A stretch of DNA of 64,000 bases, taken from the NCBI GenBank assembly GCA_031841125.1, contig CM063108.1, forward strand, positions 46,708,122-46,772,121, in the 5' to 3' direction. The notes under the pieces are model-generated. The model was not told the origin of the DNA. It did no database searches and was given only the letters and a program-made list of their open reading frames with translations. The position numbers and the translations under genes were made by a program. This DNA comes from Acanthococcus lagerstroemiae. Taxonomy: Eukaryota > Arthropoda > Insecta > Hemiptera > Eriococcidae. Positions 1 to 11,610 of this stretch are shown here, piece by piece; the stretch's first letter is position 1; the number at the start of each line of letters is the position of its first letter.

Positions 1-203
1 GGCCGAGTGGATAGCGCGTTGGTCTCGGAATTCGGGGGCCCCGGGTTCGAGCCCACGTAGCAACTCGCCAGATTTCGACCTAGACCAGTTTTTCGGCCCC
101 AAGGGGAAAGGGCGAAAACAGTCCTTACAGCCTCCCCGACGTCTCTGAAGTAACGCTCGAAAGGGCGGATTCCAGGGCTCGGGTTAAGAGCAAATTAGAA
201 AGG
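1..203 (+). mobile_element. tRNA-derived SINE, copy 1 (5' end cut by window edge)
   Basis: The head reads like a class II (Leu/Ser-type) tRNA: box A GGCCGAGTGG at 1-10 and a box B-like GGGTTCGAGCCC near 44. The body (CGCCAGATTTCGACCTAG...) and the end (GAGCAAATTAGAAAGG) recur at 7881-8090 and, inverted, at 20240-20490. The copies match over about 200 bp. Box A and box B would form an internal RNA polymerase III promoter. There is no poly(A) tail. The recurring layout, not tRNA folding, makes this a SINE rather than a tRNA gene. Confidence 0.85.
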
Positions 204-929
204 AAGTCCTTATTTGTTGTTCTGGGACTTCCTCTGATAAATGGGAAGGGGCGATTCGTTCTTTTTGGCTATATCCTTGCTACTGAAACTATTTTTAAAT
301 TACTCTAACTAATGGCTGCCCATCTGACATTTTACACGATCCTTTTAGTTAGAAAGCGTCCTTATCTCCCAGTTTCTTCTGATATTTCGTGCAATATTTG
401 CCGCCAGTGGGGTCGAACTTTGTGGAAGAGGTTAGCACCGAGGTACCGCTCGCATGAAATTGGTCCGTAAGTGCGGCTGCCCTCACTTCCGCCGCGGCTG
501 CTGCGCCACTGTTTTTCTTTATATATCATATCGTCACAGAACCAATTTCTAAAAAGTTAGTTTGAGTCAAAGCTTCAAGTGGCCAGTATGTAGTCCTGAG
601 TAATTCAATATACCTGAAGAGAATGAATTCGTAAGTTAAAGTGCCGAACTTGGATCAGTTATTTTGGACCTTCATATTCCTTGTCAAATTACATAAAATG
701 ATCATTTTTTCGTGCTAAGGGGTACATCCATCTTGAGATTTCAGCATATGAATTTTCTAAAAAAAAAAAATAGCAGTAATTTCGATGCTTATGACCAATT
801 TTAGTGACTTCAAATTATCCACATTCGGGACCCATATATCGGATGTGGAAGTAACCGGATTTCAGTGTTTTTCGAGGTTCTTTCCGGTTCTTTCACGTTT
901 CTTCTCGCATCATGCCACCCAGCCTAGAT
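204..929. other. AT-rich spacer, nothing recognised
   Basis: No coding signal, inverted repeat or known repeat was seen. A short A-run lies near 761-771. Confidence 0.4.
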
Positions 930-1138
930 GGGAACCATTTATAATTTTATTCTACTATACACACATGTGCAATAAAAAAGGACACGGCGCCGTTGTGCTT
1001 TACTTCATTTAAACTGGCTTTTTAGAGAAGTCTATGAATGAATCGTTGATGTGGCATGGCGGGAACCATTTTACTTACAGCGCACGCATGTACAAAAAAA
1101 GGCACATCGCGTCATCACCGCTGCGTTTACTTCATTCC
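930..1138. repeat. Diverged tandem duplication, period about 131 bp
   Basis: GGGAACCATTT at 930 and GGGAACCATTTT at 1061 each begin a block with a CACRTGTRCAA-type motif, a CGC-rich stretch and TTTACTTCATT. The two blocks are clearly related but differ by many substitutions. Confidence 0.6.
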
Positions 1139-1539
1139 ACTGCTGCCATCCTCCAGATAAAACTTGAGATCTCAAAAATTTCAAGAATATTTCAAAAGTT
1201 TTCAAGAATTTACATAAAACTGAGTGAATGTGCATTGCTTCTTCAAATTTTTCACTTCCAAACTTTAAAAACGGAAAATTTATAGCTTTATGGGAGTAAT
1301 GAGCACTCAAATTTTACACAGCAATAGAAATGTAAAATACATCTATGACCGGTCATAAGAAAAGAGTCCTTAGTGGCTTCAAAATGTTCTAAGAAAAAGG
1401 CGTAAGTAATGAACTCTCTTCTTCACAGTATTCAAGAATAAAAGTGAAAAGAAAAAGGAAAATCTTAAGGATTGTCGACAGAACTGAGGCTAGAAGGGAA
1501 AACAACACATGTGATGAGTCAGTAAACATTTAGGGAAAT

Positions 1540-2592
1540 CTCAAGATTTTGTACGAAGATCTTGGGATTTTTCAACAGGCTTTGTTGGCAGCACTGGCCA
1601 GTCTGATTTTTGTATGACTGTGTGCGCCTGATGTTTTAGTGTTTCCAATATTCTTGTATCGCGATTTTATACATTTCATTTGCAGAACTTTGGGTAAGTG
1701 TGCTCACCTCTTATGTGGGTCATTTATTGAGTATTCGCCTTCGATAGGTTACGTAGAGTTATGTTTGTCAGTACTTGATGATAGTGATTGATCGACACTA
1801 CTGTCTTGTGGACCCGACAGTACTCGGAAGATAGTACTGAGGGGGAGTACTATGTAGAGATTGGGGAAGCTATAGGCTCAGGCATCGATGTGCTTCCTCT
1901 TCTGATCTCCCGATCTTGGAGGGGGATACCGAGTGTCCCCTTTATAGAGCGGGATCGTCAGGACGACTCAGCTCTGACGGGTCCACACGGGGTAGAGGGT
2001 GAGCGCAGACCCCCACCGTTGGTCTGGCGGCAGGCTGGATCGGGGACAGGCAATCCCAGATTCATCCAACCTATCTCTTAAATTATGTTAGTGATACAGG
2101 AGGTAGTTAAGGACCTGAATATTCAGCCGTGTCTTCTTCTGAATTACAGGTAAATAACATCCGCCACGTCGAGCCAGGGTCCACCTGCCTCGCAGTGTGA
2201 CCATCCTAGACTACGTATGATGTAGAATTATTTTAATATACATAGTCATTTTGCTCCTAGTGTCATTTCTTCAAGACTTGTCAAAGTTAGTGTTAGGACT
2301 GTTTCTCTTCTACACCATACTCGATATTATTAAAGTATTTTATATTATACCCCATCCCCTTGAGTTTATTTTACATATTAGGTACAATAGTTAGAATAAA
2401 TCTCTTATAAATCGGTTTTCGTTTAAATTTTTGAGAACCATTGCATGAATGAAAAAAAGGAATGAGAAACAACTTATATCTGAATTATTCAATTTGAACC
2501 CCCTCCCTCATATAGAAAAAGCGAAAATTTCTGTCTCAAGATTTTTTACGAAGAATCCTGGAATTTTTCAACAGGCTTGGTTGGCAGCACTG
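1540..2592. repeat. Pair of ~57-bp direct repeats about 1 kb apart
   Basis: The blocks 1540-1596 and 2535-2592 share CTCAAGATTTT, then TTTTTCAACAGGCTT and TTGGCAGCACTG in the same orientation. They bracket a GC-richer segment that contains the open frame at 1788-2081. They could be the ends of a retroelement or an old duplication. No canonical TG...CA LTR ends were seen. Confidence 0.5.
1788..2081 (+). CDS. Unidentified 97-codon open frame, doubtful
   Basis: The frame is ATG-initiated, stop-terminated, and acidic and glycine-rich in its first half. It is GC-richer than its flanks and sits between the direct repeats at 1540 and 2535. No family was recognised. It may be a remnant of a mobile-element protein or a chance open frame. 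A polypyrimidine/AG stretch near 2150 could be a splice acceptor, but no matching donor was established. Confidence 0.15.
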   Translation: MIDTTVLWTRQYSEDSTEGEYYVEIGEAIGSGIDVLPLLISRSWRGIPSVPFIERDRQDDSALTGPHGVEGERRPPPLVWRQAGSGTGNPRFIQPIS

Positions 2593-4554
2593 CTTCACTC
2601 TGATCCGGCTTTTTGAAAAAGTCCATGAAAGCTGTTGATCCGCTTTCGGTACTTCATCTTACATATTGTCGGGGATTTTAAGAAATTTAAAAATGACCTA
2701 GTTCCGAAGTTGAAAAAATAACTACTCAATGATCTGCCACACGTCGCGTCGAAACGAAAAACATTCTCCTCAGGCATGTGGACCCCGAATACCCAATGGT
2801 GTATGGTGTAGCCAGGGCAAAAGTCGAGGGGGTCTGGAGCTCTCTTTGTGACTTCTTCAATTTTTTTTTTTTTAATTTGAGCACTCCCTCGAACACCCAT
2901 TCACCCTTTGGTCAAGCCGAGACCCCTTCGAACGCTAGGCTGGCTATGCTACTCCGAACACCTCTCAGAGAAATGCGGAGGCGTTTACTAGCCATAAAAA
3001 TACTTTTATGCCGAAAATTCTTTTCTCTCTCGTGCTCGCTGCAGCCGTAACGTCCATTACATTTCGCGGCCTATACGCCGCCGCGTTTGAACTTCCTGTC
3101 TCGTTATTTTTTTCAAACTGACCTTAAAAATAGTTTCGGTGTGAAGCACTCTCGGACTGATATGCACGAATGTAGGCCTTTTGCCAAATTCCTCATACCG
3201 TATCTTGGACGCTATCCACTGGGTGCAAATAAGGGGGGAAGGCGTCTAGATTCGTTAGATTCGACATCGATGGGCAAAAGAACATCTTTTCTTGTACGAG
3301 CATAACACCGTAGATAGTTTTCTGATTAAAAGAAATCGTAATAAATTGCACGGTGAGCGACTGTGTGCTGTGTGGCTCTTCGGGATGGGAAACTATTCGC
3401 GATGATTTCTCGAGCTTGCGGTAGGTATTCCGGTGGCACGCCGCGGAACTGCGACGACTGCGGCGAGAGAGATCAGCGAGATTTTCATCGAAAATATGCT
3501 CGCCTTTTTACCTTCGTTCGCATTCCGATAATTAATGCCAACACAAATTGCGCATTCTTGTCATTTCTGGCCCAATGCCGGTCCGCGACATGATTAATCA
3601 TAGACACGTATGCTGAGTGAGTGTGTGTTTAAGGGTGTTGGGGAGGGGGGTAGTATAGAAAGAAGAAAAAAGAGATGACACACGTGTTGGTTAATAACTT
3701 TCGCATTGATAGATTTGTTTTTGTTTACGTATATTCTCGATAGATACGATTCGTATGTAAATATACGTGAAATATTCGCCGATTTTGTGACGCCGTCGGA
3801 CTCGTACATCTGCGAGGGAGTAATTTACGAGCGTCTGTGCGAATTTCGCAAGTTCGAGCCGAGCTTTACGGTCGGTGTCACCGTCTCACCGTGCTGTGTA
3901 TGCGAACAAGTTTCGAAACAATGATTCAGAAATCGATCGAGCCGACAAACACCACGTTTGTGGGCGAAATATCTTCGCCGTGAGCACCGCCAAACTTTCT
4001 CTGAAGAACCAGGGGTGGGAGGGGGCAAGACGATTTCACATAGGAAAATCCCATGTCTAGAAAGAAAAAATCTTTTGTGCAGGATAAGTTTTTGAAAATT
4101 CAGGCGAAGATATGCTCCCTAGCCAACCCCCCTCCTCCTCCTCACCTTCGAACTGCAGTGTGGTAATGAGAAACCCCGGAGAATTTCGATATTTGCTGTA
4201 GATCTCGTGTAATCCTATAGCGGATTTCTGGAATGGTTTAAAACTTCTGGCCAAGCCCGTAGCCGGGGGGGGGCAACGCTCCACAGTGGTTCCTGAGAAA
4301 ATCTAGCTGGCCAAAAGTCAAAAAATTAACCCATGCCTCACTGTTGTGATATTGTGTGGTTTAATATAATGAATGTTTTTTTCTCATGTACGTTTCATGG
4401 TGAATCAGAATTTAGTTTTTTTTTTTGGTTTAAATGCGTTACAACGTGAGAATTTGATGTTTGAAATAAGTACATTTATGTTATCTAATGTTCACAACTT
4501 TTAGCTCCACAAAAATTTTCTGGGCATTTCTGGGCAAACTTCGAAGCTACATGC
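2593..4554. other. Low-repeat, partly CpG-rich sequence; no gene assigned
   Basis: From about 2940 to 3990 the sequence is richer in CG dinucleotides than its surroundings and shows no match to other repeats in the window. The short open frame 3706-3924 (+, 72 codons) has a cysteine-rich end (SPCCVCEQV), but no family is recognisable. Around 4250 a CCCGTAGCCGGGGG motif resembles transposon ends. Confidence 0.35.
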
Positions 4555-4946
4555 ATATCGATACCTTAGGATACAGACATGCTATGTCCAAAAGGTGTCA
4601 TTTTTCAGGAGAGAAGTTTGAAGTTTTGTTATTTGCATAATCTACAATAATTTTTCACCATTTTACCTGATTTTTTTTTTTATAATTATGCCTTGACAGC
4701 GGACATAGCACATCTGTGCACTACAATATGGGACATAGCATGAACATAGCATGTCTGTGCATTTCGTTTTCGACTATATGGACATAGCAGATTTTACTTA
4801 ATGCCAATTAGAGGGGGTTTAGATATGAGATAGGACATATCTGGTATTAGCATTCGATTCTGCTCGTTGAGACGAATCCAGTGATACCAAAAACGCATTT
4901 TCCAAAATTTTGGACATAGCATGTCTGTATCCTAAGGTATCGATAT
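4555..4946. mobile_element. MITE with perfect 39-bp terminal inverted repeats
   Basis: The left end 4555-4593 (ATATCGATACCTTAGGATAC...) is the exact reverse complement of 4908-4946. The inside repeats the motif GGACATAGCA several times (about 4698, 4731, 4781) and the near-palindrome ACATAGCATGTCTGT, so subterminal motifs are iterated. The outermost TATCGATA is itself palindromic, so the true border and target duplication are ambiguous. It has no coding capacity and must be non-autonomous. Confidence 0.85.
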
Positions 4947-5040
4947 TTCACAATCCGACATTTTCAGACTCCTTCCCTTCCGGATGCCGTATTTGCACAG
5001 CAGGAGCAAATGGTTAAATCAAAATTGAATTCAGAGACCC

Positions 5041-5230
5041 ATAAAATCTATGAAACGATACCATATTGCAATTTTTAGAATACTCATGTTGAAACTTCCT
5101 CCTCGTCCACAAATGTCACAATTTTCAATTTAGAGGAAAATTATACCAAAAATGATTTGGTATGATCTTTTAAACCAATGAAACGACAGCGTATTGCATT
5201 TTATAAGATTTCTAAGCCCTGCCCCATCCT
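5041..5230. repeat. Degenerate tandem repeat, unit about 125 bp
   Basis: TATGAAACGATACCATATTG at 5049 and CAATGAAACGACAGCGTATT at 5176 are diverged copies. Each is followed by a T/A-rich block and by AAAATGATTTGGT-like text. The same motif (AAACCAATGCAGCGACACCA) recurs at 28608, so this belongs to a dispersed family. Confidence 0.45.
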
Positions 5231-5541
5231 CGGTATCATAAATTTTAATTTAGAATTTGTAGTCAAATCCATAAATCGAATTCTGAGACTTTGACTCTCC
5301 CCTCCTCTGCTGGTATCTCGATTCCATGACTAAGTGGGGTGGGTAGTCTTAATCGTCCTTGCTGATGAGGCAGAACTGGGCGATAGGAGTTCGCGTTTCT
5401 ATTCTATTTTGACTATTGGTCTTGAAATTATCCTTAAAATTATCTAGCGTGGTCTGGAGCCGTTTTGGGAATTCTGGTTTAGAGCTACTACTGTATCTTC
5501 TGATTTTCTTGGTAGTTCTCTTCTTGAATATATCCTGAATT

Positions 5542-6110
5542 TCAGTCATTTTGCTTACGTTCGGGCTCCTTTCTTCTGCTGTCCTCTTTTTCCCCGGAGT
5601 ATTGACGTTGGTATTGCGTTGCTGTGATAGCGGCTACACCGTAGTCTGTCGCTGTGATTCGATATTCGACTCTATTGTAGCTGCCCTGGTTGAGCCATCT
5701 ATATCCTGTTCTTCGTCTTTCTGTATCCTCCTGGTTTAGTGTTGTTAAAAGTTCTTCTAGAGCGAATTCGTCGGTAACCTTTTTAACTAGTAGGTCGTCT
5801 TTCCTGACATGAACTATTCCCCTCTTTGCTCCAAACATACTTTACTATACCTCCTCGTTGTAACTCTTTTGCGAATGACAATAACTTTTTTGTGTATGGT
5901 GTGAGGTGGTTTGAACAAAAGTTTGCTGTGGCTAGTTCCAGGTTTAGACAGTCATTTCGGAGTTTGTTAGTCTTCGACAGTTTTATCATTTGGCCTACCA
6001 CCATCACGATCGACTAATTTTACGATAATGTCTGGTATATCTGTTGTTTTGCTTAGGTTTTTCTGCAATTCTTTGTGTCCGGCGTGCTTGCGTGGAGGGC
6101 ATTAGCTCGG
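5542..6110 (-). pseudogene. LINE/transposon ORF1-like protein with FP-type C-terminal domain, frameshifted
   Basis: On the minus strand the pieces read in order: PDIIVKLVDRDGG (about 6060), then FCSNHLTPYTKKLLSFAKE and IVKYVWSKEGN (5925-5830), then, in another frame, VHVRKDDLLVKKVTDEFALE (5810-5750). This follows the conserved FP-like C-terminal block of non-LTR retrotransposon ORF1-type proteins: a basic strand, N-x-LTP-x-x-KKLL, a tryptophan, and VRK. At least one frameshift lies between the last two pieces and a stop lies upstream, so it is dead. The reading from 5838 to 5542 continues with a charged, glutamine-rich tail. No reverse transcriptase is adjacent. Known: the family is found in insect LINEs and related repeats. 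Inferred: RNA or chaperone function when alive. Confidence 0.6.
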
Positions 6111-6235
6111 TGACCTGTTAGAAGTTAACCTATTCTACCCGCCTCTAATCTTTCAATTTTTTTCTTCTTCCCCAGTCCCTTTTTCTGGCTCCTACATTTT
6201 TTTTCACAGCTGTCCAAATGTTTCTGTCTCTCACT

Positions 6236-6506
6236 GTATGACAAAAAACAACAAAATGACTGGAGTAACCGAAAACGACCCGATCTAATTAAATCTGACC
6301 AAAAACGAAAAGAAGTGCATATAGTAACTTGAATTACAGTGACAAAAAGTTCGAAAATTACGAAAAATGGCCAAAATTGACCAAAAACGACGGAATTCAA
6401 GCAAATATGACTCGAGATAGACCGTAGGGGAGCAAAACCGACCAAACAGAACCAATGAAACAACCATTGGCCAAAACCGACCAAGAAAGACCAAAACTAC
6501 AAGCTA
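6236..6506. repeat. A-rich degenerate GACCAAAAC repeat tract
   Basis: The motif (T)GACCAAAA(A)CGA recurs about ten times with irregular 10-30 bp spacing, giving strong strand asymmetry (A- and C-rich plus strand). Open frames on the minus strand here are a by-product of this composition. Confidence 0.5.
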
Positions 6507-7880
6507 CATTTAAACTGAGCACAGAGCCAGACTAGTGCTGATCATTACGAAACGTTCCTCTCTCTTCAAGAAATTTTCAGTAAATTTTTTGGGCGAATCG
6601 GACTGACATGAAACGACAAGGTATCGCCGTGAAGCAATTTTTCAATCAGTCACAAACGTTTATGTAAAAGTACGTCATCGGTCAATCTAAGTTGGATAAA
6701 TGTTTCATCCCTTCAACAAAGAAACTACCCGGACAATACCGATGCACAACATTTAGAAAGTAAGAGAGTGCAAACATCGTGACTCACCCACATCATACGT
6801 ATAGTTACTGACAGATACCTGTACGGTATAATAGAACGACGGCTGCAAGTTACAATGAAAATGGAGAAAATATGTAAGCGCTCGTGTGATACTCCGTTAG
6901 GTTAGAACCAGTGCCAGAAGCAGACCCGTAGCCAGACTATAATTCTTGAGGGGGCAAATGATATAGTGGGAAGGGCACATTTGTTCTGAAAATGTACATA
7001 GGTGCATATTGTATGTATAATATATACATATTATATAAGGTATCTCTTTGGCAACGGCCCTCCTTACACCTGGTAAGTAGGCAACCTACCCCGACAATAT
7101 GTAGATATGTTTGCACACTTTTACTTTTGAAGGGGCTAAGTTATGGCCAAATTTTGAAATTTTTTCTATCTTTGATTTTTTTAATTTTTTCTTTTCACAA
7201 CTGGAGATAGACCGAAAAATGGTACCAGTCGGTAATAGTAGAGGACAGTTGTAACCACAAAAAAAAAAAAAAAGGTCGGAATCGGTTCAACAGGTTGTTC
7301 ATAAAATCAATGTTAGTACACTACAAATTATATCAGCAAATTTTCACATTTCTTCAATTTCCCGTGAAACTTACCCTCTTAAGCTACTGTTTTTTTATTC
7401 GCAATAGATTGTATATACATTAAATTTCCCATCAAAAAGGTCATTAGTAATTTTCTTGAATCTGGATTAGAACTGCTTAAAATGGAGTTCAAGATATCCC
7501 CGTTAAGAATTATTCATTATTAACACAGATGTACAGCAGACCTTATGAAGATAATAATTATCTTCTTCATGCAGCTACTTTACCACTTCACAAAGTTATA
7601 TCATTTATGGGACTTATTCACCTCCCTCCTTTCATTTATTTACTCCATATTTGAAATTGAAGCCCATGCAATGAGGGGAGGGAGTTCTAGTATTTTGTAA
7701 AGCTTAATATGGAAGCTTGCAGTTACATTTTTACATTTATGAGCTGTTACCTGCTTTTGAAATTATTGCACGGTTTGAACTAAAATTTCAGTTCAAGGTA
7801 AAAAAGCCCGCATCATTTTAAATTTTGCCGATTACAGCTGCTCAGTCACTAATTCTTGAAAAAATTATTGGCAATGCAGA
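6507..7880. other. AT-rich spacer with possible transposon debris
   Basis: The text CCCGTAGCCAGACTATAATT at 6927 followed by GGGGGCAAATG resembles the end of a hAT-like element, but no partner end or target duplication was found. A 14-15 base A-run is at 7258-7272. No coding region was recognised. Confidence 0.3.
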
Positions 7881-8090
7881 GGTCTGGTTGGCCGAGAGGA
7901 TAGCGCGTTGGTCTCGGAATTCGGAGCTCCCGGTTCGATCCTACGTAGCATCTTGCCAGATTTCGACCTAGGCCGGATTTTCGGCCGGAAGTGAAGAGGG
8001 CTAAGACAGCCCTAACAGCTTCCCCGACGTCTCTGAGGTAATGCTCGAAAGGGCAGATTCCAGGGCTCGGGTTGAGAGCAAATTAGAAAG
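7881..8090 (+). mobile_element. tRNA-derived SINE, copy 2
   Basis: GGTCTGGTTGGCCGAGAGG opens the tRNA-like head. Box B CGGTTCGATCC is near 7931 and the body matches copies 1 and 3, ending GAGAGCAAATTAGAAAG. It has the complete head missing from copy 1. No clear target-site duplication was found, unlike copy 3. Confidence 0.88.
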
Positions 8091-10479
8091 AGTATGGGTA
8101 TTCAATAATTGGTTCCAAAGGTCACTACATTCGGTTTTGGTAACATTTTGGCCATATTTCCTGAACTGTGGCGCATATTGATGAGAAAGAGGAGCAAGAT
8201 GACAGTTGTGGTAACCACACAGGAAAAAATTAAAGATCATTGGAAGTGGTTGAACATGATTTTCATAAAATAAATTTCATTTAGTACAAAATTGTATTGG
8301 GAAATGTTTTTATCTTTCCTATTTCCTATAACGGTAGGGGGGGGGCGTCGGTAGGATTTTGCGCCCGTAAGCAAAATGTACGAAGGCGCCCTATTTCTGT
8401 AAAGTTTTGAGCGCTCTGGCGCCCGTAAGCGACTGCATACCTTACATACACCTATCGCCACCACGGGGGGGGGGTATTAATTTAATGATGAGGAATGTTA
8501 TTTATGTATGTAGATTAAAGAAGGTTGCTGAACGTATTGCTCGTAACGATTTTTTCCTAATTTGCAAACTGCAGTATCTGGGAAGGGGAGAGGGAACAGA
8601 AAAGTGAAGGTGGTAGTAAGCACTATGTGAATATCAGTTATAAGATTTCAAAGATCTCTGAACTCGTTTTTGACATTAATTTGGCCTTAAGACGGAAAGC
8701 AGAATTTTACAGCAAGTTTCCTTGACGTAGATGGTTAGCGTTCCACAGAAATCTTGGGGAGAAAAATCTTTCAGCTGCAGTTTTGGATTACAGGGTTATA
8801 TTTAAGTAACTACTGAAACTTAAGAAATGGTTGACACTTACTTGTATATTATGTTTTGTTGATATTTAAGGAAACTTGCAATACGTATCTGGAGTTTTGG
8901 GAGGCGTACAGCAAAGTTTCATTGCTATGACGGAGGATTTCGGATATGTTTACAAGGGAACTAGTCCAAAGGGATTTAAAAAAAAAGGCGTTATAAGACT
9001 TTTTGTCCAACTTCGATTTTTTTCGAACTATTTCCTAGGCTACTAGATTGTCTCAACTTTTAGGCGCAACACAGATACACATCAATTATACACAATTTAT
9101 AAAATAGACAGAGACATTCCATACATACGGAAAAAACTCGGACGTTGGTAATTGGTCCACCCAAATTCTGACCAATCAGTAACTAATTTGTGTACAATTC
9201 CTCAGAACACGTTCAGTCTTTAGCTTTTTTGAACAGAAAAGTTGTATCATTTCCCTCCCCTTGTCATTTAACGATCATTTTCACTTTCTTCAATGTTCAC
9301 CTCAAATTTCACCTCGCTATATACTTGCATAAAAACAGAAAGTATTCAACAATAACAAACAACATCGCCGAAATTCCGAGAACCGGCCCATAAACTGGGT
9401 CACTATTGAAGTGCGTACAATGTTCTCGTAAACATGAATTTCAGGAACCAAGAAAAATTTGAAAATGCATCATGTTCGTCCGGTATTCTAAAATAACATT
9501 CCCGAGGCCGTGGAAAATGTACAGCGAGCTATGTCCGGCGAAAAGTATTTTCATTCATAATAATTTGGCTTGTACGTTTTACGTCATTGGTTGTGGACGC
9601 AGAAAATGGAAACGAACACGTACACGAACTTGTCCCTCGACGTAACCTCTTTCATTTTTTTTTTTTTTTTTTTTTCGTATAAATAACTTTGTAACGCCGG
9701 TATGGTTCGAGGCGTTAAAAATAAAAAAATTCCGAAAAAAAGTGTATAATTAAAACAATCCGCGTGCGTGGGCATTCGCATTCGTCCATTGATCATTTTT
9801 CGAGAATGTTCCGAAATGTGAACGTGCTTTTTGGTTTTGAATTCCGCAGTCGAAGTAAAACTCTTTGAACGGAAGGAAGGGCGGTGTGAAAATGGACAAG
9901 TACTTCGATTCATCGCCCAAAACAAAAATACCTACACATTCTTGCGTGTTGTTTTCAAACTTCCTGGCTCGTGTCGATACTTTGCGAATGGCACCGTTGT
10001 ACGTCATTTATACTCATTTTTAGAACGCTACATACTTTTTTCATCCGACGTGTGAAGTAAGTTTCTGAGAAAAAGTCATTAGCGGGTATGGACGAGCATG
10101 AATGAAAAGTTACGAGCCAAGAACGAAGAACTAGACACGACACTGTTTTGTAAAACAGGCCAACCCCCCTCGTAGGGCCGACTACTGAGAAGATTTTAAT
10201 AACTGTGTCAAAAGCCCCGCCATGGCGAGTTTTGTGATATCTCTGATGGAAATGGGAGTGAAATGGTGTGTGATTGATAATTTCGCGGTCGTTTGGCCAG
10301 GGCTGTCGTCATAGAATCCGGACCCGGAGGAAAACAAACAAAGAAAAAAAAAACAGGAACGTGCGATTTTGTTTCGTCCCTTCCTCAGAAAACGCAATTT
10401 TGCACTCGCAGATGAAAATGTCAGTAAAAAATGTGTCCTTACCTTTTGAAAAGAAAGTCCAGGCCCGGGGGGATCTCCT
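8091..10479. other. Non-coding spacer
   Basis: No gene was recognised. Two G-runs flank 8340-8470, where GCGCCCGTAAGC occurs twice (8369 and 8420). A T-run of about 19 lies at 9656-9675. The 9580-10150 part is CpG-richer and not repeated elsewhere in the window, but no exon could be defined. Confidence 0.3.
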
Positions 10480-10484
10480 ACTTC

Positions 10485-10990
10485 CTCTCCCCTCTTATCA
10501 GGCCTGCATCTGGCGTCCCTGTTGGAAATGTTTGCAGCCCTGATGAGGACCTTGGTGTCTACATGGTAGTTTCTTGTCTTTCTAGTAGGGATTTTGACGT
10601 GTCAGGTGAATATACCGATGCCCTCGTGAAGTTTCTGGCATCCCTGGTAGAGTTTGTATCACCCAGTGTTACCAGAAAGGCATTTTTGCTGTTAGATCTA
10701 GCTGAATTTTTCATTTTTAATAGCAAAACTTTCATTTTAGCATCACAATTTTCGTTGGGAAATTCATTTTGAACGGACTTTTACTGAATTTTTATTGAAA
10801 TTTTTACAGAATTTGGGACATATGAAAGCAGAATCAATTTTCACTTCTGATAACACTGATATCACCATTAGTAGAAGTATTGACATCCTCGTGTCCCACC
10901 CTGCGGATTTTTGACATTTTTGGTGGAGATTTTAGTGTCACACGGGGAAATGTTTCATTGAATTGAATACAGAGTGCGTTCGTGTTGTTG
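10485..10990. repeat. Diverged 21-bp minisatellite, locus 1
   Basis: Consecutive 21-bp blocks can be laid out without gaps from about 10509: GCGTCCCTGTTGGAAATGTT(T), GCAGCCCTGATGAGGACCTT(G), GTGTCTACATGGTAGTTTCT(T), GTCTTTCTAGTAGGGATTTT(G), and so on. The approximate consensus is ACATCCCTGGTGGAAATTTT(G). Weaker units continue near 10857-10945. The same unit forms a longer array at 17760-18190. Confidence 0.65.
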
Positions 10991-11160
10991 ATAGAATTTC
11001 CCATGGAAATTTTCATTTCTTCCAGTCATCTTCAGTGTTATTTCATTGAATTGACTGCAGAGTGCAGTTGTGTTGATAGAAATTTCCATGGAAATTTTTA
11101 TTTCTTCCGACCATCTTCTAAATTATTTCATTGAGAGTGCGTTCGTGTTGTTGAAGAGTG
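10953..11160. repeat. Tandem repeat, unit 85-88 bp, about 2.5 copies
   Basis: Units start TTTCATTGA at 10953, 11041 and 11126. Each carries GAGTGC, GTGTTGTTGA and, in the first two, CCATGGAAATTTT then TTTCTTCC and ATCTTC. A diverged relative (GTGTTGTTGCTTCGCG) lies near 12392. Confidence 0.7.
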
Positions 11161-11235
11161 ATAGAACTGCACGACTACAGTCTGCAACTTTGCAGTTTGA
11201 AGTGAATTTGAATCATGGGAGTGAAAGGTTGTTAC

Positions 11236-11610
11236 AGGGACGTACCAATAGGTGGCGGGGGAACTTACCCCCTCCCCTGTAGGAATTTTTCATTCAGCAG
11301 TTGGGAAAATTTACCATTTCAGCTAGACGGAGTTGGAAAAATCCAAATCAAGAGGTTTTTTGTTTTTTCTTTTTCGGTGTTTGCTTTAATACTTGAGACT
11401 TGAGTAAAGAAATCGGGAAAACCCAAGAAGTTGAACGGTTTTTCTTATTTTGCTTTGATACTTGGGAATTTTGAGTCGAGTCATTTGGAAAAATCCAACA
11501 AGTCAAAAGGTTTTTTTTTGCTTTGATACTTGGGAATTTTGAGTTGAGCCAGTTGGGACTTTTTCAGAGCTCCCTTCCCCCCTCCTCAGGAAAAACTCTT
11601 CAGTACTTCC
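11236..11610 (+). mobile_element. Non-autonomous element, Mutator-like family, copy A
   Basis: It starts AGGGACGTACCAATAGG and ends CTCTTCAGTACTTCCT, imperfect inverted ends. It shares over 300 bp with the copy at 19516-20145: AGGAATTTTTCAYTCAGCAG, then iterated CTTGGGAATTTTGAGT / GAGTCAGTTGGGA modules of about 65-70 bp. Target duplication in this copy is not convincing. Family assignment rests on the 10-bp duplication of the 19516 copy. Confidence 0.7.

Noticed and set aside
1..75. A genuine tRNA-Leu/Ser gene
   Set aside because: The head recurs with the same non-tRNA body at 7881 and 20240, so it is a SINE. A folded acceptor stem was not evident.
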